A DNA stretch of 64,000 bases from Smallanthus sonchifolius (taxonomy: Eukaryota; Streptophyta; Magnoliopsida; Asterales; Asteraceae), in the NCBI GenBank assembly GCA_023525975.1, contig CM042040.1, forward strand, positions 50,995,486 to 51,059,485, given 5' to 3'. Below, piece by piece: positions 58,915 to 64,000 of the stretch. A program made the position numbers and the translations under genes. Below the pieces are notes generated by a model. The model had not been told where the DNA came from. It saw only the letters and a list, made by a program, of their open reading frames with translations, and ran no database searches. Within the stretch, counting starts at the first letter, position 1; each line of letters opens with the position of its first letter.

Positions 58915-59066
58915 GCTCAAGTATTATTGTTTTTCTTAAATATATATCCATTAAATCAATATTTATTATTCAAGAAAATAGTTTTGATAAAATTTCAAGT
59001 TTTTGAATTAATAATACGTGTAAAGGTTTTAGGAAAAGATAGGTCAGAAAAATACCGGATATTACA
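56126..59066 (-). repeat. Element B 5' LTR (2941 bp)
   Basis: Full-length LTR. In sense it runs from TGTAATATCCGG to GGAGTGTGACA. It contains the 746 bp segment missing from the 3' LTR and a (TA)n run near 58880-58912. Confidence 0.92.
57905..57974 (-). other. tRNA-like block in B 5' LTR
   Basis: On the minus strand an A-box-like TAGTTGGGTGGTTA (57968-57955) is followed 38 bp later by GAGTTCGAACC (57916-57906), a near-consensus B box. It is in sense orientation, as in C. Confidence 0.6.
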
Positions 59067-59627
59067 AAATTGGTCTTGACGATCTGACCTTAAAAAAGTC
59101 CTTAGATTAGTCACAATGTCTAGTCTAAGCTTATCAACAAACTCGCTCACCATTTAGTCATTAAGCCAAGTCTGATTTTCAACAATTTGCCACTCTTCCT
59201 AAACACTTCCTACCCTAACCCTAAGCCTATCATTACAACCCTTTAAAGCCCTCTTGATTTATGCACACATTTTATGTCAATTGGTGGAGTTTTGATTTCT
59301 ATACAAGCCTATGATTATGCGAGCATTAATTATAGCATTGAGTGTTCCCCTTAACATACATTATCCATATATTAAACCCGAGTGTTGAGTGAACATTTAT
59401 GAGACTGTAATTTTGTGCATAATCATAGTTCCATCGAGCATGTTTGGCTTGCTACCCTATTGTGGAGAAACATTTGAAAGGTGCAAACATCAAGTTATTA
59501 TTGTTAAAAGAAGCATTTAACCATTTGGGACAAAAAGCTTTAAATCAATGTTTTATTCTATGGGTATAATCATGCATGAGTTTGCTTGAGGACAAGCAAA
59601 GTTTAAGTATGGAGTGTTATGATATAC
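59067..59627 (+). other. Element A internal 3' end with polypurine-like tract
   Basis: Noncoding. It ends with TTTGCTTGAGGACAAGCAAA and AAGTATGGAGTGT immediately before the LTR, a family-typical ATHILA/Tat 3' end. Confidence 0.8.
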
Positions 59628-60444
59628 TATCATTTATACATGTTTTACATGCACAATAATCTCCATAAATAACACAAATTATAGAGAATATGATAAGATA
59701 TGATACTTAATCCACTTATTTGTGTTACAACATGATAATAAACCCTTGCATACAAAAACATGAAGAAAACACCAAAAAACAAGGCAAAATCAGCATCCGG
59801 AGGCCAATCGGACGTTCGTGCACCCAAGAAGTCAAACCAGAAGTCAAAATAAAGCAAAAAGACAAAATTATGGTTTGCACGGTCGTGCATTGCATTGCAA
59901 GACCGTGCAAATGATGCCACATGCTCCCGTCCTTTCCTTCTCTGCTAGATTCCCTCACGTGCAAGAAATGAGTGCTTTGCATGACCGTGCATCCTAATGC
60001 TCGACCGTGCATTACCATATTCTCAGTCTATAAATAGCAAGCTTATTCTAGTGTTTTAGGTGTCCAAGATCAAGAGGTGTGAAGGCCTTAGTGCTCTGCT
60101 AAGAGCCGGGACTCTCTCGGTTTTGGTCCGTTTAGCTTTTTCTTTTTTATTTTCTATTCTAAGTCTTGTAATATGAACTTATTCTTCTCCTTCGAGTGAA
60201 ACAAGAGGCAACCTATACCCACTCTCCCTTGGTGTTGGAACACTTCCACACATTATCTAAGGGTTAGTGGAGTCACTTATATGGTCATTCATGGCTAGTC
60301 CTTTTGTGTTGCTCGAGTTGGTTGAACTTTAATTAAATAATGAAGTATTTTTAGTAAGTTATGTTTTTAAAGTCTTTACTCTATAAGTTATCTAAAAAAG
60401 ACCAGAATAAGTGATCTTTAAATCAATCTAATAATCTTTAATCT
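59628..60444 (+). repeat. Element A 3' LTR, first 817 bp, cut by D
   Basis: It is collinear with 14576-15375. It carries four palindrome-like motifs upstream of TATAAATA (60029-60036), one more than the 5' LTR, where a 20 bp unit is missing. Homology stops at 60444, where the D LTR starts. Confidence 0.9.
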
Positions 60445-61073
60445 TGTGAGCTACTCAAGCAAGACTTCTTGTTTGGGAAGCTTATTCGATGTTTGTACGG
60501 TCTATATACAAATCTTGGTGCTAGCACGGCCGGTTAGTATAGATTTAGTGTAGGTCCCTCGGGTGTGGCGGATCGTCACATGCAAATGCGTTTCTGAGTC
60601 GGACCGGGTGCGGAATACCCGTGACTAGGTAGAGAGTCTTACTACACAAAGTAAACCGACAAGAGAATCACTTTAAACTTTCGTCTATTATAAACACTAG
60701 AAGGTTACAGAGAGAAATAACTGAGTATATAAAGTCTGCGTATATGACTGCGTACTTGTCTACTGTCAACCTATCCTATTTATACACGACCTGAACTCTG
60801 CGCACTTAGCAAGTGCACAGGGCAAATTTCTCATGCGTACTTAGCATGTACGCAAGGTATTCTTGCGTACTTGCTAAGTACGCAAGAACTAATTCCTGCG
60901 CACATACAAGTGCGCAAAACACTTAGAGATTGCAGCAACTATCAACATGCATTAGTAAATACAACTTGATAACTAATACATATATACACTTACAAACAAA
61001 GACAAATACATACAATGAAAGTACAAAACTAAGACTCTATCCAGAGTGTTTGTCACACAAAAGTGCTTCAACA
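60445..61073 (-). repeat. Element D 3' LTR (629 bp)
   Basis: In sense TGTTGAAGC to AGCTCACA. TATAAATA lies at 60784-60777, and four consecutive hairpins lie just upstream of it (60799-60916). Confidence 0.8.
60799..60916 (-). repeat. Four consecutive short hairpins upstream of D TATA box
   Basis: 60799-60819 (TGCGCACTT, 3-base loop, one mismatch); 60834-60854 (TGCGTAC, perfect); 60862-60886 (CTTGCGTACTT, perfect 11 bp, 3-base loop); 60897-60916 (TGCGCAC, perfect). All are variants of one motif. Confidence 0.85.
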
Positions 61074-61133
61074 AACTCCCCCTTGACAACAGCTCTGGAT
61101 CGTCTTCAGTCTTCATTCTTCAGTCTTCGGTAT

Positions 61134-63305
61134 TCACAACTCTGCATCTTTAGCTTCCATCTTCTTCTTGTAGTCAAGGCAAAACTTGATCACCTTGTCA
61201 TATTTAGAAGCAAGGAATTTCGTCCATTCGTCCGTATGCATGCAATACCTATCCACTAGTGCCTCAAGATCTTTAACAGAGAAGTTAATGAAGCAGACTT
61301 CATCAAATACTCTGATTAGTTCCCTCGGCACTAAGCATCCAATTTCTGACCGTACCTTTCCTATCACCACAGCCTCGTTTGTTTTAGGATCTACGTACTA
61401 GTACCGCATGTCACCGAGAATATCCTGAGATAACTTGCTCAGGGGAATCTTGGTTTCACATAGCATTGGCTTGTATACCAGTTTCTTTAAGAGTTTCTTA
61501 GTCACAGGATGTCTAGCATTCTTATCCTTGACTCGCTTGGGCACTTGAGGCTTGAACACTTCAAACTTCCCAGATCTTGCTTCTCGCTGTAGAACCTGCC
61601 ACAAACCCATCGCCACTGCGTGATTTGTGTGACCCAACAGCTCTCGGTTTGCTAGGTTCACGAGGTCGTATCTAGGTAAGGAGTTGAACGCTTCACTGGT
61701 TGGTTTCAAGTATTGAACCCCCCCAGATCGTTTGATTGTGAACAACTGCTTATCTTCCTCGAACCTTACAGCTAAGATCATCCCTGTTGCTCCTTGTTTG
61801 TCTATGATAGACGTCTTTTACCAAAGAGGAGCCAGATCCTTTGATGAACTAGCAGGCATATCTTTATCTTTCTGTGCCTCTGGATCCACAGGTGTAGGGT
61901 CATCCGGGGAGGCTTTAGTCGATGCTTCAACATTACTAGCAGACTCGACTGAACCTGTGTCGAGCTGAGATTCAAAGGATGGAACTTCGAAGATCTCTCC
62001 ATCTTCGAACTCATACTCTCCTTCCTCGTCACCCTTTGGAGCTTCAATAACTACATCATCATCATCATCATCATCTTCATCCCAATCATCACCAGAGTCG
62101 ATCTCTCCTTCTTCAAGATTGTAGAGAGCATCGATCTGTGCTTCCTTGGAATAGTCAGGCTCTAAGTATAAGATCTCATCGTCAGATAGATCCTTTAGAA
62201 CATCAGCCGCTGACTTTCCTTTATCACCACCAGAAGTATCACCACCTTCATGATGAGTAGACTCCCCCTCAGCCATTGGAATAGAAGAAATGGGCACGAT
62301 TGCCAAAGCTTGATGCTCACTTCCACTAGGACCGACTTCGGGATCCTTTTCTTTGTCATCATCCTTCGTCAAATCAACAGGATGACAAGGCTCATCACCA
62401 GTAGGTTTGGATGTCTTCTCCTTCTCTTTCTCTTTCTCCTTATCTTTCTCCCCCTGAGCATCTAGCTTCTTGGCCAGATCAACAATTAATTTGACCATCA
62501 TGTCATGCTTTTTTCGCTGTAGATCAAACCAAAGCTCAAGAGATGACATGTGTCCCAGAATTATGTTGTTTGTCTTGATCAGTAGCTCGTTCTGGGCCAT
62601 CACATTAGCAAGTCTATCCTGCGTCCCAGCCCGTTGGCTTCTTAGAATGGTAACCTCGTCCACCAACAAATTTATCTGAGCCTGTTGAGCCTCAGACTCC
62701 TCCTTTGATTTCCGAACGGTTTCAAGTATAGCAGCGACTTGGGTTTCTAGAGTTTCTATCCTTGCATCATTTGGATCAGGATGTCTGGATGTAGATGCTT
62801 CAGCATTATGAAGTGGGGTTGAGAAGATAGTAACAAAGTCAAAACCCTGAGTAAAATCGCCATAGTTGTAGGGTTGACTGATTGGTTCAATGGTGGTAGT
62901 AGGGATTGTGGATGTGATGATGGTTGTAGGAGTGATGGAAGGTGTGATGGTGACTGACTCTGCAAGAATCAGAGTAGTCACCGTCACAAGGGCATATGAT
63001 ACAGGGAGGGTCACTATCACAGGAACCTCCTCTATGATAGAAGTGACCGCCACATCATGTTGTACCTGTGGTCTTCTCCGCTGTCGCCGGTATAGTTGCT
63101 GTGAAGGTGGGGTACATGCTGAATCAGTACTTCCAGCCGAAACTTGTACTTGCTGCTGAGTACTTACCTCTACCTCACTGGGAATAGCTTGTTGCTGCCT
63201 ATCCCCCCTACGTTTGTTTACACTTTCATGTCTTTGTTGTAACATCCATGTTTTTCCTGGTATTTCATATTGTGCAATAAATGACAATTTCAATCTAATG
63301 TTCAC
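61134..63305 (-). pseudogene. D third ORF, about 724 codons with two nonsense codons
   Basis: One frame from MNIRLKLSF at 63305 to 61134, interrupted by TAA (about 61815) and TAG (about 61398), each fitting a former CAA/CAG. N-terminal Gln/Arg-rich part; Thr/Val/Ile-rich low-complexity stretch; coiled coil (IETLETQVAAILETVRK.. near 62690-62760); KEKEKEKEK run; strongly acidic region near 62045-62110 (GDDWDEDDDDDDD); then a compact C-terminal part with QLFTIKRSGGVQY and FSVKDLEALVDRYC. No recognised enzyme motif. It occupies the slot between pol and the 3' LTR, as in C3. The first Met may not be the natural start. Confidence 0.65.
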
Positions 63306-64000
63306 ATTTAAAACGTTGTGTCACATCATTCACTATTTTCATGTGCAACTAAGGAGTATTATCATAATGTTAAGAGTACATACACACATTTTACATTGCT
63401 ACAATGAAAACTGAAACAAACCTACGCAATCTCACAAACTACAAGGACTACTCTTGAAAATTATCAAAATATCACTTGGCACAGTCGTGTCCCGTAAACA
63501 CGGTCGCGCCATGACCTGGCACGGTCGCGTCCCGTAAACACGGTCGCGCCTGAAACTCAGCTGAAACGTAAACACTGCCTTAATCACAAAGTCTGTTCGA
63601 GTCTGCGATTGTAACGTCTTTTGTGCCGTTTCCAGACCGTTCATCAATAACCAAACACTCTTGATTAATCACATTAGTAATTAGAAAACAAAACCGTCAT
63701 ATTTTCATCTCCTTCTCTCAACCTCGTCCAATTCTCGAAACACTCTCGAAATCAAACCCCTGCGCATGTTCTTCAAGCTTCTGTAATCACATTCCCCACA
63801 TCAATCGTGTCGGAATCCCAGCAGAAGACGCCAAGGATCAACGCGCCGAAATCGGAACTCCGTTTAGTCGAAATCCACCAATTCTATATCGTTTAAGGTA
63901 AGTAAACACATCCTCAGACTTATTTCAATCCCGTGAATGAAAGCCCTAACCTATACAGGGCTTATACTACCGAATTGAACCCGAATAAAATCTAGGGTTC
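63306..64000. other. Unassigned sequence with GC-rich repeated motif
   Basis: No gene is supported. At 63477-63553 CACGGTCGCG-like motifs occur four times in two tandem units. In plus orientation the following sequence (CTCTCGAAATC.., an AAGGTAAGT near 63896) resembles the leader of element A after its own palindromes, so this may be another ATHILA-like leader. The border with D is not resolved. Confidence 0.4.

Larger units (their letters stand above)
23568..59066 (-). mobile_element. B: large non-autonomous LTR element, hosts array C
   Basis: The LTRs are 23568-25775 (3') and 56126-59066 (5') on the minus strand. The flanking 5 bp are AAATT on both sides (23563-23567 and 59067-59071), a perfect target duplication that proves a single insertion. 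The initiator-Met primer site lies at 56110-56122 and the polypurine tract at 25776-25790. The own internal sequence (25776-28719 and 54827-56125, about 4.2 kb) has no Gag, RT or integrase signature. The LTR end (GGTTGGGGTGTGACA in sense) resembles that of C. It is best described as a large retrotransposon derivative that needs proteins in trans. Confidence 0.88.
14576..60444 (+). mobile_element. A: ATHILA-like gypsy element without pol, hosting C3 and B
   Basis: Its parts are: 5' LTR 14576-16163; primer site 16170-16187; leader; ATHILA ORF-1 pseudogene 17450-18547; a rearranged block with C3 (18646-21620); internal sequence to 23567; interruption by B (23568-59066); internal 3' end 59067-59627 with the family-typical GAGGACAAGCAAA and polypurine-like AAGTATGGAGTG; and 3' LTR from 59628, cut by D at 60445. 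The LTRs match from their first base. The target duplication would be catat (14571-14575); the right flank is outside the window. No RT, RNase H or integrase remains, so the element is non-autonomous as it stands. Confidence 0.85.
60445..63305 (-). mobile_element. D: copia-type element, 3' LTR and third ORF visible
   Basis: The minus-strand order is a third ORF (63305-61134), a polypurine tract (GTCAAGGGGGAGTT near 61085-61074) and a 3' LTR (61073-60445). It interrupts the 3' LTR of A. Pol would lie further right. The class call rests on the short LTR, the AAGGGGGAG tract and the ORF position, since no RT is visible here. The left target site is aatct (60440-60444); the other flank is outside the window. 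Confidence 0.75.

Noticed and set aside
63700..64000. Host gene first exon ending at AAGGTAAGT
   Set aside because: A single donor-like site with no supported coding frame; the sequence looks more like a retroelement leader.

Overview
The window is repeat-dominated plant nuclear DNA. I see no convincing host gene, rRNA or intact tRNA gene. The elements present are Ty1/copia elements, a Tekay-type Ty3/gypsy chromovirus with a C-terminal chromodomain, and an ATHILA-like element with a tRNA-Asp type primer site. These point to a flowering plant. An Asteraceae source is my guess from the general style of the elements and is not proven here.

Almost the whole window can be read as insertions nested inside one another. 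From the outside in: (1) E2, a plus-strand copia element (6358-10473 and 14342-14575), is truncated on its left by E1, a minus-strand copia element (1-6357, 5' LTR 5573-6357). Its RT is split by S1, a 3.9 kb solo LTR (10474-14341). (2) A, an ATHILA-like element without pol (5' LTR 14576-16163, 3' LTR from 59628), sits in the E2 RT gene. (3) Inside A lies B, a minus-strand element with no recognised genes (23568-59066), flanked by perfect AAATT duplications. (4) Inside B lies C, a plus-strand gag-only family arranged as LTR-internal-LTR-internal-LTR (28720-54826), flanked by ACCCT/ACTCT. (5) Inside the first LTR of C lies G, a nearly intact Tekay-like chromovirus (31031-42094, minus strand), flanked by perfect CATAC duplications. 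A also contains C3, the 3' half of a copia element (18646-21620), between two copies of a 483 bp piece of A. The 3' LTR of A is cut at 60445 by D, a minus-strand copia element whose 3' LTR and third ORF are visible.

G is the only element with a nearly complete protein set: Gag with zinc knuckles, protease, RT, RNase H, integrase and chromodomain. Its one visible coding lesion is a frame change in the protease. B and C look like non-autonomous relatives of the same broad lineage. They share LTR termini, the initiator-Met primer site, a tRNA-like block in the LTR and a stem-loop in the leader, so they could have been mobilised in trans by a G-like element (inference). C still encodes Gag, but its protease motif is destroyed.

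The observations most worth following are: clusters of perfect palindromes just upstream of the TATA box in the LTRs of two unrelated elements (A and D); the stem-loop shared by the B and C leaders; tRNA-like A/B boxes in the B and C LTRs; a candidate intron and an extra 5' ORF in G; a third ORF before the 3' LTR in two copia families; and two rearrangements sealed with DNA copied from nearby.
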